From: Amia ocellicauda
Taxonomy: Eukaryota; Chordata; Actinopteri; Amiiformes; Amiidae
Length of the DNA stretch: 64,000 bases
NCBI RefSeq assembly: GCF_036373705.1
Contig: NC_089867.1
Coordinates: 16,021,501 to 16,085,500, forward strand
Direction of reading: 5' to 3'
Position 1 is the first letter of the stretch; every line of letters starts with the position of its first letter. A program made the position numbers and the translations under genes. Below the pieces are notes generated by a model, which saw only the letters and a program-made list of their open reading frames with translations, was not told the DNA's origin and made no database searches. Shown piece by piece: positions 32,477 through 44,282 of the stretch.

Positions 32477-33638
32477 AGCTGTGATGGACTGCTGGAGGGG
32501 AAGCCCAGAAACACCAGTGGAGAGCACTACTGAGCCAGACTCTTTGACCCGGCCACTTGACTTTAATACATAAAAATTTACCATTCATTAATTGTAGAGA
32601 CATTACATTCCTTTTCTTTTTTTAAAAGGTCAAGTCGTAATGTGTAAGTAATGAACAATGACTGTAGTGTGGCCCACTAACGGTTTTGTTCTCTAAGTAG
32701 ATTAATGAGGCTTGTGTTCTTGCACACTTACAATCACTAACACGTTTTCTTTCTACTTGATGAATTTCAGACTAAGCACCAAAGTGATCATTAACATTTG
32801 TCTGCACAAGTGATTCATGCATAGTTTCCTTTTGTTGGTAGGATTTCAGGAATGCTTGCACCTCCACAGATATTTTGTTGCTGAAGACCTAAGCAGAATG
32901 TATAAACCCATGTTTGCTTTCCAAGGCAGCGTACTATGATGCAGTCAGCTGACCTCAGCAGTCCTGGACTCTGCAGAACTGAGCTTCCACTGCTCCCAGC
33001 ACAGATATACTCATACTGGTGAGAGTGTGACTACTGTAGACTCCTCCAGCTGGTGTCCCAGTCCTCCTTTAGCACTATAGTCTGATACAACTCTACCTAA
33101 AGTGTTTAATAAAGCAGCCGGTCATGTCTCTGGCACTGAGGGATGTGCCTTTAGAAAGAGAGAACAGCACAGAGAGATGTCTTTAGAGTCCATAAACCAG
33201 ACTGACTGAAACACCCAGTGAGGGGACTGGGAATTCACTAATGCAATACCTACAGTAATATAAAGACTTGAATTAGTGCAACTGCTGTGTAAGAGTTTGA
33301 ACTTTAATCTTGTAAAAACATTGAATTAACTCTGGTTTAAATTGAACAAGCGCTATACTGTGGGCTGCGATGAATACAATTTGTGTCTTGTGATTCATAT
33401 TTTGTAATCTATGTAACCAAACTCAAGGCTGCCAACACTGATCAGTGTGCATAAGTGGCGATCTTTATTTATATTCATTATATTTTCCTAATCCCTGTAT
33501 TTTATGGGTTGTAACGAGGGGGAGGAGAAATAAATACATAAATATTTCTGAATGCTTTATATTAACAATTGCTGAAAATTAGTTGTGTACAAGTAAGGTA
33601 GCTCTGCTGTTAAACAAACGTTTTTAGAAAGCTTTGGG

Positions 33639-34178
33639 TGTCAATGTGTAGCATGGAAGAATGGAGACACTCTGCGTGAGTCCAAAGAAAGTCAGCAAGA
33701 AAGTATGTATGAGATAAGAACAGCAGAAATAAGTTTCAACACTAAAGAGGAAAATGTATTATTGTTTATTCAATTAGATTAGAGACTATTTTCTGTACTC
33801 TCCTTAATCAAGGGGCACGGAGTGTTTCCATTGATGAGATACAGTATATAGGGAGTATTTTCCTTTCATGAAGGTTGACTTTCAAGGATAGCTAAGGTCT
33901 GAAAACAAAGATACTGCTAAAACCGGGGGAATAGGAACCAGTCAGACTGGGACTGAATCCATCTGAGGGTGTCAAAACTACAGGTGTTTACAGCATGATT
34001 ACGTCACTAACAATGTCAACTGCACCGAGACTGTATAAGTATCTTGTTTGAACAAAGCATCTTTGAGTTTTGCCTGGCAGCTATTGAGTTAGGGTGAGAC
34101 TCCCTTTGTGCCCATCGAATAAAGAGGATTTCTTGTCTAGAAGATGCGTCTCCTGAATTGATTGACTGAAATCTGACA
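33639..34178 (+). mobile_element. Possible solo LTR of an endogenous retrovirus-like element
   Basis: The 3' part looks like an R-U5 boundary: TGTATAAGTATCTTG, then CCCATCGAATAAAGAGG, then CTCCTGAATTG and an end at CTGACA. TGTCA at 33639 and TGACA at 34174-34178 could be the terminal inverted bases. No target duplication is evident, no coding region follows, and the 5' boundary is uncertain. Confidence 0.35.
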
Positions 34179-35472
34179 ATATCCAAAACAGGACAATCAG
34201 TGGAAAGGCTAAATTACTGTCTTCACCTTACTTATACTCTGTAGTACATTTATTTGGATTATTCTCACTCTCTGTAGCATTGCCTGACACAAATATATTC
34301 AGCCAATTTCTCAGGCCCAGATTTTCACCAGTCTATAACAACTCAACCCCGAATAGCATTGGATAGTCCTAGTCTGGTGCTAATCTGAGTCAGCTAATGA
34401 ATCATTAACTGAGGAGAAAGGAAAGAATAATCCTACAAATTACTAAAATATACATATATATATATATATATATTTATATTAAACAATTTAGATAATGGAA
34501 GATTAAGAAATAATGTTATATACATTCAGAAATATCTGTATTTAGGATATTAAAACAATTTATTTCACGTATTTTCTTGTGTTTGTCATGAACAACGTTT
34601 CAGAACCTGCCCGAGGGAAAAGGTTGTTGTTGTATTGATTCTTGTCTTACCACAATTTTGAATAATGTCGTTGTATTTTTCACTGAAGTAATCTTTCACA
34701 TATTTTCCACATGTTCTAGAGACTTTCGGCACAGATCACAGCGCTCCCCTCCTGACCGTTTCAGATCGAGGCTTTGTGTGGCGGCTTGGTTTGTGAGAGC
34801 CGAAGCCTCATCCATCTTCACTGCCTCTCATCACCACTGCGGGAGAGAGTCTCTACTGAGCATGCTCTGAACAGCTGCAGCATTCTGCCTTCGATGTGTG
34901 TGTGTGTGTTTGTAGCGGGGGGGGGGCTGTCTCAGTATAGAGGCCAGACTCAGACTACACTGGAGCACAGTGCGGGAGGCTGCTGCAGCTGGGGGCGATC
35001 TGTATCAGGGCTCAACCACAAACTGGCAGAATGTGACACTGAAAACCTGACAAAGGAATGCAATGACAGATGGAGGGGTGCTGAAGGGGAATGAAGCACA
35101 GTAAATATGGGGAGAGAGAAAGGATGAAGAGGGGAGAGTGATAAAGGAGGGCAAGGAGAAAGGCATTGGATTTTCCACTGTGGATGGAGCAGGAAAGAGG
35201 AAGCCCTTTATTAACAGAAGCAGTTTGCAATATTAAGCCTGTTCTTTTGCAGTGAATCCGTTTGTGCAGACTTCCCTGACTTCAATGAGGCGAGAGTAAC
35301 GAGCTGGGGCAGGTTGGGATGGTGTCCTGAAGACCTGTGTCGTTGTGGTCGCGAGTCTGGTGTCGGGAGCTGTCTTTCTTTCCAGCCTCCCAGTGCAGCA
35401 GGGCCAACACGGGCCTGGCTACCTGGGAGTCTGACCCGTGTCTGTGCACTGGGCTGGGGTCCGGGCCCGGAG

Positions 35473-35827
35473 ATGTACGCCTTCTACTCTCTGCTCGTCT
35501 ATATCTTCTACACGCTCTTCAAGAGGGAGGAGTCTGCGCAGGAAGAAGAAGGACCTTCTACACAGGTAGGAGACACCATCACCGTGAGAAAACCCAGCCA
35601 GGTCCCGCTGTGCCAGATTTCACTGTCCATTACCTAATGTGATAATGGTCACAGCCACAGGATTTGGGACACTTAATAAATGTCTCCTTGTTTTCAGAAC
35701 GGGCTTTTCTTCCTAAAATGTCATCAAATCTCCATCTCTGTTTATATATGTGTGTTTTCCTGCCGATCTACATTGTTGTTGTAGTCAGCTGTTGGAAGGT
35801 AAAATGCTAATGCTTCATATTTTCCCT

Positions 35828-35882
<55 letters not shown>

Positions 35883-38800
35883 AATTACAGGTCAAAACAG
35901 TCCTGATTAACGATTCTGCTCACTAAACTTGAAAACATAAATATGCTTTTTTGTAGTTCTGAGGGGACATGAGCTCAGAGTCCTGCAACAGTTCTGGTGT
36001 GTTTTGATTTCCTCAGGAACCAGACATTGTCTCTGTGAGAACAAAGAGCTTGAGGGGGAAAAATGCCCCCCCACCAAGCATGCGAGAAGATGGCTGTAAA
36101 GGGCTGGAATACTCTGAGGGTAGGTGTCCAAGACAATCAATGTGATCCATATTTGGCCTTTATATTTTGGCTGAAATATAGTGCCTGGCACATTGAGAAA
36201 CTGCTGCATCTGGCAAGGTTAGCTCTCTGCACAGAAGCGACTGAGTGCGATCACTGCTGACACGAAGAAAGATGTGAAAACCTGTGTGAGAGGACATACT
36301 TTCAGGACTATAATTATACTGTGTCTCCCCCTCTCAGTCAGTGTGATATCTGTATCTTGACTGATTCATAAATGTTGTCTGCAGGCAGCAGCTCTGACAG
36401 TGATGGCCTTTCTCTCAGTGAGGAAGACGAGTGTGACGACGAAGACCTGGAGGACAGTGCAGTCTCCCCCCTGGCTGCTTTCCTGTCCTTTAAACAGGAA
36501 GCTGAAGGAAGAAGAGTTTCACAGGCCCAGGCCGAAGCCAGCAGTGGAAAGGTACCCTGCAGGAATGTCTATCGCTATTCACGTGATAGACTCGTTTTTT
36601 AATACAGAGATATACATTAATCTTGGTTTTCAGCAATGTCTTGCAATGCTGCTTTATGTGGGCCAAGCATAAAATAATCTTAGTGATGCTGTTCCTGAGG
36701 GGGTTCAGTCCTACGCGTTTCGGAGACAGAAGTGCTGACACTGGCTGTGTTCTTCCAGGCAGCCGAGTCCCCGCTGCTGACGGTGATGTCCCACCTCCTG
36801 ACCTTCTTGGAGCAGCATGCCCACATGACGCAGCTGCAGCAGCGTGCGCAACAGTACCGGGTCAGGCTGCAGCGGCACCGGGCCCAGCACCGCCGGCAGC
36901 TGCAGACCCTGAAAGCCTCCTACCGCCAGCGGCTGAGGGACCAGAGTCGAGTGATCGGGAGCCTGGAGGGGGTGATCACCGACCAGCAGGACCGGCTGAG
37001 CAGCATGCCGTCTGGTGGTGAGGTCACTGCCTGGAATTGTCCAGATTCCCCAAAACACTTCTCCTTCCATGGTATATAGCAGCAAGAACATTTGTGTCAG
37101 GCCCTGCAGGAGGGAATGTCAGAATAGTTTAGTTTTGAATACAGCAAGAAACTTCATACAAGTTTGCATAACTCCGTAACTAATTTCTGTCATATTTAGT
37201 TCATAATTATTTATTATATACACTGCTCTGGTAATGTTTGCACAGGTAAATTGTAGTGCAACTTTTCCAAAGCCTATCAAGTGGCTTTCAATACTTTTTG
37301 GATTAATAGACACATTTTCATACTATTTAAAAGTGCAGCTTTTTAACACAGTCCTACTGAAAATACCTGGTCATAATGGTGGTATTCAGTATATGCCGCT
37401 GTAAACTACTAATAGTAATTGTAACTTGGACGATGTTCTTGATACCTGTGGCTTCCATTCTTGAGTATCTGTGGGTGTGTCCCTGTCAGGCCCCACCATG
37501 CCCCACCCGCCCCAAGACAGCCTTCACCAGCTGGTGCAGTCCCTGCGCAGTCTGCAGGGGGAGAAGAGCCGCATGCAGGGGGAGCTGCAGCGCCTGCACT
37601 CACAGCTGCAGCAGAGGGAGCAGGACAAGCAGCACACCACAAAGGACTTCCAGCAGCAGGTGAAGTTCTGGTCCATTGACCACTTTTCTCTTGTTTACTC
37701 TCTTGATTTTATTACACATATGTGAAGCGCCCTGTTAGCCAAGAGTGAAACTCAGCTATTGGATCAATAAATACACAGCATGACATTTTGTACAGTAATT
37801 CCTAAAGAGGGAGGGGCCTATGTCACTGTATGTATCACTCAAGCTTGATAACGGCATAGGCCCCTCCCTCTTTGGGTAGTATTCTCTTTTTCAGATAGCC
37901 GAGGTCGCATTCGCAGCCTATCTCTTAAAAGCCAGGTAGAGACAACAGAAATAAACACCCAATGTAAGACTATATTGCAAATAAGTGCTTCATATCGTTG
38001 TACTCCTGTTGAGTCTATAGAAACACCAATTCTGGAATTTGAAATGCAGTGTCAGTGGCGTATCCAATGACACTCTTCTGTAAAGCACATGTTTTCTTGC
38101 AGATTGAAGACTTGCAGCGCTGCATCGAGGAGCGTGAAGGTGAGCTGACACGGCTCAGGACAGAAACAGTGAGTCCAGTGCCTTTACCTCTTTCATTTTG
38201 ATCAAGGCTGGAGAAGATCAGATTTGTTTTCTGAGAAGTCTGCTGTAACGGTGTAATGAATTCCCCTTAGCAGGATGATTTAATATAAATGTTATATGGC
38301 AACACAGATGGCAGAGTCTTCACATCATGCTTTCCTTCCCAGGCTTGTCTCTCCTTTCATGAGAAACTATAACACTCCATGTCACCGAAACCCAGAGGAA
38401 AGGAAATAAAACAAGCAAATCCTCATATATAGTATATCCTGTTCATAGTTGAATAGCTCGGGAGCTCTCTCATTGCAGTTGGCGTCAGATCTTTCATTCT
38501 TTCATTCTTCATCTCTGCGAAAGTCAATGAAAGGTGCTCAGCAGTGTTTTCATTTGATTACATGGAAAAGGTATTTTGCCTCTAGGGAGTGACAGATTCT
38601 GAGAAGAGGATGTTCCGCTTGGCAGCTGAGAACGACAGTCTGAAGGAGAGTCTCAGCGTCACCCAGAGCCTCCTGCAGCAGCTGTCCCTCGTGCCGTCTC
38701 AGTCCAGCACTGCGCTGATCAAGGTGAGCGATCTCCACCCTCACCCTGCCCAAAGCTGCCCTCTGTCCTCTCCCCCATGGAGTGGCAGGGACCTGCACAG

Positions 38801-41800
38801 ACCCAGGCCATGGTCGAGACTAAATGGAGCAACAACTGCAAGCTAATGCAAAGTTTCTTCACGGAAAAATAATACCCAGTGCATACATAATTTGGAAGAA
38901 TGAATATGCATTAAATACTGATTCATAGGCAAGGCTAACAGATTATATTGGCTACTGAATAATCAACGATATAGCTAATGGGTAGATATGTCAAACCCTC
39001 TGGTACATTTCCACAGCACCACTGCTGTAACCTTGTGGATGTCTCTGAGAAACAACAGGAAGGTTTGTTATCAATATAGCCATGTTTACCTCATCCCCCA
39101 AAAGTGTCAAAGCAAGAGAAATCAGTTGTTTTGAGAACTGAGTGTCTCTGTCTGCTACCGATTTGTCAAGACACAGAAAGAAAGGCAGATACACACAGGT
39201 TCAGTAATGTTGCTGAAGAACACTAGCAATTCTCACAAAGGGTGACTGTAAAATTGAACTGCAGAGAGCTGTGTAACAGTTTAACTGTGTAAATCTGTAC
39301 CTGTGTTCTCCTGCCAGGAAAACGAGTCCCTGCGGAGCCGGGTCCTGCAGCTGGAGAGCTCCCTGCAGCATCGCGCAGAGCAGCTGTCCCGGCTGGAGAG
39401 AGACAGCGAACAGGCCGAGTGGAGGAGGAGGGACGAGATGTGCAGGCGGGATGACAGAGTGAGGCAGCTACAGCTGGATCTGGACAAGGAGAGGGGCCGG
39501 GAACCAGTGGTAAAGGTATAAACTGCATTGGAGCTTAAACTAGGGCTGAGACACCACAAAGGAGAAGAAAAGGTAGCATAGAACAGTCATTCTGGTGCAT
39601 ACTGTAACATAATGCAGTGCTGAACAATATAATACACAACCCAACTGCCAATGAACAATTAATCAAAACTCAAATTATATATCATGTGCCAATATAACCC
39701 ACTATGAACACATTTTTGCTGTAAGTAAATGCTAGATAAAGGAGGACTAAAACTAGGACTGAAGTCAATTATTCATTGTCTGTCTGCTGGAGAGATTTCA
39801 CAGAGCTCTGGCACTGCTTTCCTCCCGCAGTACGTCACTAAGACGGTGGAAGTGGAGTCACCCGGGACTCTGAGGCTGTTGGCTGAGACGAGGGACATGA
39901 ATAAGCGATTGGCTGAGGAGCTGTCCATTCAGAGCCAGAAATGCAGCCGCCTGGAGGAACAGATCAGGGCGTCAGAGGAAGTGACTGCTGGTCTGACGAA
40001 AAAGGTACAAAAAACACAAAACAAACAATTCAGACCTGTTGACAGGACTGACACAAAATCCTTTCCGACAATCAAGATGGATCAGTTCATTGAAGCAATG
40101 TAGACAGTTACTTATACATTGTAACCCATGCCCCCTAATTTGTGTTTGGCCTTGTTGCATATATTGTTGTATTCTCTGTCACAAGCCATTCTGTTATTTT
40201 ATTGAAAATATCAGTTCAGAGATGTTGGAAACACACAATAACTACACAATCTGTCTGTACTTTCAGGCAAAAGCCTAGGGGTTCACAGCCTACCATTCTT
40301 GATTGATTCTTAATGACACTCCTCAGATTGTTGCCTATGAGTCTGAAATCGAGAAGCTAAGGGAGGACCTGCTGAAGGAGATCGGCCACCTGGAGGGAAG
40401 AAAGGAGGAGGCAGTGAGAGAGGCGGCCGAGTGCTCCGAGCAGCACCTGCAGCACCTGAGGGAGCAGTTCACAGGTAGCAGCTCACAGCAACACCCTGCA
40501 CTGTTGTGAGTTTGTGCATCACAGCGTCGGTCTGTAGTTTAAAGACTGTGCCGTCCTGCAGGTCTACAGAGCCGCCTGTCTGCCCTCCAGCCCGCTCTGC
40601 GCTCAGTGCAGGCCGACTACGGCAGTCTGCGCAGCCAGGTGCGCAGCTTTTCTGAGTTCTACGGGGCAGCAGTCAACGAAGCCAAGAAACAGGTGTGTCA
40701 GGCTGTGCTGATCATTTCATACATATATACATGCATTTATGAGATTAGTAACATCGTGGCCGTGTACTGGATGAAGCAGTTATTGAAATACACGGCTGGA
40801 TGAATGATTAGTGATGTTTTATTCATGTTTTTAACCCCCGGTATAAATCGTTTGCATCCCAACAGTTTGCACCGAGTAAAATTGTGTAATTCCTCCTGTC
40901 CTCAACAGTTATGTTCTGCAATCAGTGAGATGTCTGAGGCCAACAGAGACATCCTACAGAAATACAGAAAGGAAGTGGCTCTGCGCAGGAAGTACCATGA
41001 GCGACTGGTTGAACTTAAAGGTAAGGCATTAGTTACTCTGCTTCCTGTTGAATAGTATCCTAATAACTGATGTGATTAAATGTATTAATTTAATTTAAAT
41101 GTATTTGTATTAAAATGTATAGTTAATATCTTCACTCCCATTTTCCCTAACTTCTATTAATGATCCATACATAAGAGTTTCGATTTGGCATAATCATGTC
41201 CTCAATTACGTAATTCTATTGTGAAAACAGTGTGGTGTTGTGTGTGTAACTGTTGTGTCAGAGGCTGTCCTTAGAGAGACATAGACCATGTTCCGCACTG
41301 TGCAACAACACAAAAACATCTCTGAGTATATAGGGAGAGAGCGAAACACATGGATGAAATTGAAACTCTGACCTGTTGACTTATTCATGTTTAAACGGTA
41401 GAAGACATTGCAGTAAGTTGTCAGATGATGAGAGGATAATTCCGAGTCCCCTAGTTTGGCGTTAAGGGTTTTATAGAACAGGGGATACCCTTGGAAGACA
41501 GGCTGGACTGTGATACAAGTGGAAATAAGATGTTTAGGAAAGAAAAAAGTGGAAACGTTTGAGGAAATTGTAAGTTACAAGAAATTAATCGCCAACAGGG
41601 GCAGCTTTAGACCAATTAACTTGAACTGGGCAGAGAAAATCAATCCTTTCACATTCTGAATGCGTTTATTTTATTTTTTTATAAATACCTGAATGTAATG
41701 TGTAACTAAAACAAAAGTGGTTTGTATCACATGTCGACAAAATCAAATATAAACCTTTTGTGTAACTGGAAGAATTCTGTGCTCCAGCAAGGTTGGAATT

Positions 41801-44282
41801 TCCCCTGACAATGCAGCGGGAATGACCCATTAGGCTTTTAGTCTTGGTACCTAGATTGTAGTCTCGGTATTATAAGAAAAGGTGTCCTGTTTTGTGCCAG
41901 GCAACATCCGGGTCCTATGCCGTGTGAAGCCCGTCCTGTCTGAGGATCAGCAGGAAGAAGGACAAACCACAGCTGTGACAACCGACCCCAACAACGAATC
42001 CGCAGTGACCGTGCGGAGCAAAGGACGGGCGCGAGAGTTTGAGCTGGACAAAGTGTTTCAGCCTCAGGCTTCTCAGGATGAGGTGCTGGACACGGCTGTA
42101 CTTATCAATGATATTGCATCAATAAAAATCCACACGAGCTCTTAGCCTCATAGATTCCACCAGCCGAGATCAATACAGGGTCAGATCAGATTAGCATTGG
42201 AATATTTCTACTGGTATTCTGTATATAACGTTTATTATAATTTCAAACGTAATCACTCAGTAACATTAATTGAATCTCATGTTAACCCCTCTTAAATCTG
42301 AGGCTACTCACTCCTTTGACAGCCAGGCACTGGTTTGCTACTCTGTATTCTGAATTACCTATTAACAATGAGCTGGAGTAAATGAGCTTTAACTCGGTTA
42401 TGGCAAAACCCTGGGTTCTGCTCCATGAATAAAATAAGTTTAATGGTAGAAACCAACAATTAAACAACTGTATTTCTGTTTTGTAAAGGTTTTCCAGGAG
42501 ATTGAACCCCTCGTGACTTCCTGCATTGATGGCTACAATGTGTGCATTTTTGCCTATGGACAGACTGGCTCTGGTAAAACCTACACTATGGAGGTATTCC
42601 CTTTAGTCCACTCCATTTCTTAGCTGAATCACTTGTGGTAAAAGAATGGAAAATAACAATTCACTCGTGACAGAGTCTTCAGTTAGGAATCTTGGATATA
42701 TCTTCATAGTAAAGTACAAACTATAATAGCAGGAAAAATAAATATCAGCAGGCACTGTCCCGATGCTTTATAACATCACAGGGATGTGTTTCCATCACAT
42801 CTTTTGCCCTTTTCTCAGGGAAGTGTTGAAAACCCTGGGATAAACCAAAGGGCTCTGAAGCACCTTTTCAGTGAGATGGAGGACAGGAAGGGGATGTGGG
42901 ACTATGCTGTGACCCTCAGTTTAGTGGAGATCTACAACGAAGTGCTCAGGTATCCGTCTGCCATCTTCCTCTGAGTAATTCGTACCCTCTTACAGGGGAG
43001 CAGGAGGAATCTGGTGTAACTGATCCCTATCTGCATATTCCATGTCTATCTCATTCAACAACGTCTTGAAAGATCACAGAGAATTAGAAAGATCAATAAA
43101 TGTACTTGTATTACATTCTCTCTCATCCGTGTTAAGGAGTTCGGGTTGACTTTTACATTCACCCTCACAGTCACTACAGTCCTTTCACTCTTTTTTATTT
43201 CTTTTCACCACAACGCACAGAGATCTGCTCAGCAAGGATCCCGGGGAGAAGCTGGACATCAAGATCAGTCCTGACGGGACCGGGCAGCTCCATGTTCCTG
43301 GGCTGAGGGTCATTGAGGTCAAGAGCTTCCAGCACATCAAGAAAGTAAGTGTCCCTCCCTTCTCACTGGATGGTAGCAGATCAAACATTTTATTCAGGTT
43401 TCTTTAAATGAACGTGGTATTTGTTAAGTAAAGTAAGTGTATTTGATACTTTTGACCAGTAACTCCAGTCTAGATACATTCTCTCAGCCATTCTGGTTGT
43501 GATGCGTACGGTGGCCTTGTCTACATTTGCGCTAGTGCCGTTCTTCCCCTGCAGATTCTGGCTCTGGGTCGGAAGAACAGGATCACTTACAGCACCCAGA
43601 TGAACCAGCACAGCTCTCGCTCACACGCCTTGCTCACCATCACAGTGACCGGCACTGACCTGGCCAGTGGAGCAAAGACTATAGGTGAGACCTCTTCAAG
43701 TTAAAATGGTATTTAGAGTCGTGTATGTATGTGTGATGTCTAGCTGAAATGGGGAAGCGTTTCACTCGTTGTCTTGTCCTGTGCTGCGGCCATGCAGGTA
43801 AGCTGAACTTAGTGGACCTGGCGGGTTCTGAGCGCGTGTGGAAGTCCGGGGCCGAAGGGGAGCGGCTGAAGGAGGCTCAGAACATTAATCTCTCCCTGCT
43901 GGCTCTGGGGGACGTCATCCAGGCATTGAGGGGCCGGCAGACCCACGTTCCCTTCAGGAACTCCAGGCTGACCTACTTGCTGCAAGACTCGCTGGGAAAG
44001 GGAAACAAGACTGCGATGGTAGTGCAGGTATGGTTCCCAGAGGGATGTCAGACACAAAGGGTTGATTCCTAGACTAGGACCTTGGCATTGTTTTACTATA
44101 CTTGTCACTGTATAGACCAAGCAAGCTGATTGTCTGTCTCTCTCTTTCAGATCTCCTCGTTGGAGAGGAACGTGGGTGAGACCTTGTGCTCTCTGAAGTT
44201 TGCACAGAGAGTGTGTAAAGTGGAGCTGGGCCCTGCGTCACGTAAGATTGAGTCTGCAGGACACTGTGACTTTCTCTCTTAA
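35473..44282 (+). CDS. kifc2: Kinesin-like protein KIFC2 (kinesin-14), 19 coding exons
   Basis: KIFC2 is a C-terminal, minus-end-directed motor. Exons: 35473-35565, 36017-36119, 36385-36551, 36759-37017, 37490-37659, 38103-38168, 38586-38723, 39318-39515, 39831-40004, 40327-40474, 40562-40692, 40909-41020, 41901-42082, 42489-42593, 42819-42949, 43221-43344, 43555-43684, 43798-44027, 44151-44282. They total 2793 nt (930 aa; human 838). The start [18 protein letters not shown] matches human KIFC2 and is strongly hydrophobic. An acidic patch ([14 protein letters not shown]), a long coiled coil and the matching block TDSEKR...LKESLSV follow. The motor begins after the kinesin-14 neck at [12 protein letters not shown]-loop GQTGSGKT, switch [10 protein letters not shown], switch [11 protein letters not shown]. 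The last exon contains a donor-like CACGTAAG at about 44239, so an alternative longer tail as in human is possible. KIFC3 was considered, but the N-terminus excludes it. Confidence 0.94.
35831..35880. repeat. (AT)25 microsatellite in KIFC2 intron 1
   Basis: Fifty bases of uninterrupted alternating A and T. Likely length-variable. Confidence 0.95.
37801..37876. repeat. Short inverted repeat / hairpin in a KIFC2 intron
   Basis: Arms of 22 bp (37801-37822 and 37855-37876) share AAAGAGGGAGGGGCCTATG with one mismatch, which would be a G:U pair in one RNA strand, and are separated by a 32-bp loop. The shape fits a small MITE end-to-end fold or an intronic RNA hairpin. Confidence 0.75.

Larger units (their letters stand above)
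32310..35472. other. Intergenic region before KIFC2, with a possible solo LTR
   Basis: Contains the 3' UTR of the membrane-protein gene, AT-rich sequence, a retroviral-LTR-like segment (33639-34178), a (TA)n tract at 34449-34472 and a G-rich patch near 34917-34928. The KIFC2 promoter and 5' UTR are expected near 34700-35470, where the sequence is GC-richer. No further coding exon was recognised. Confidence 0.5.

Noticed and set aside
42082-42145. Continuation of the KIFC2 frame past 42082 to a stop at 42143
   Set aside because: Splicing at 42082 to 42489 restores SQDE-VFQEIEP, matching human KIFC2; read-through loses the motor domain.
35473-44282. Identification as KIFC3 or KIFC1
   Set aside because: The N-terminus MYAFYSLL and the TDSEKR block are characteristic of KIFC2.
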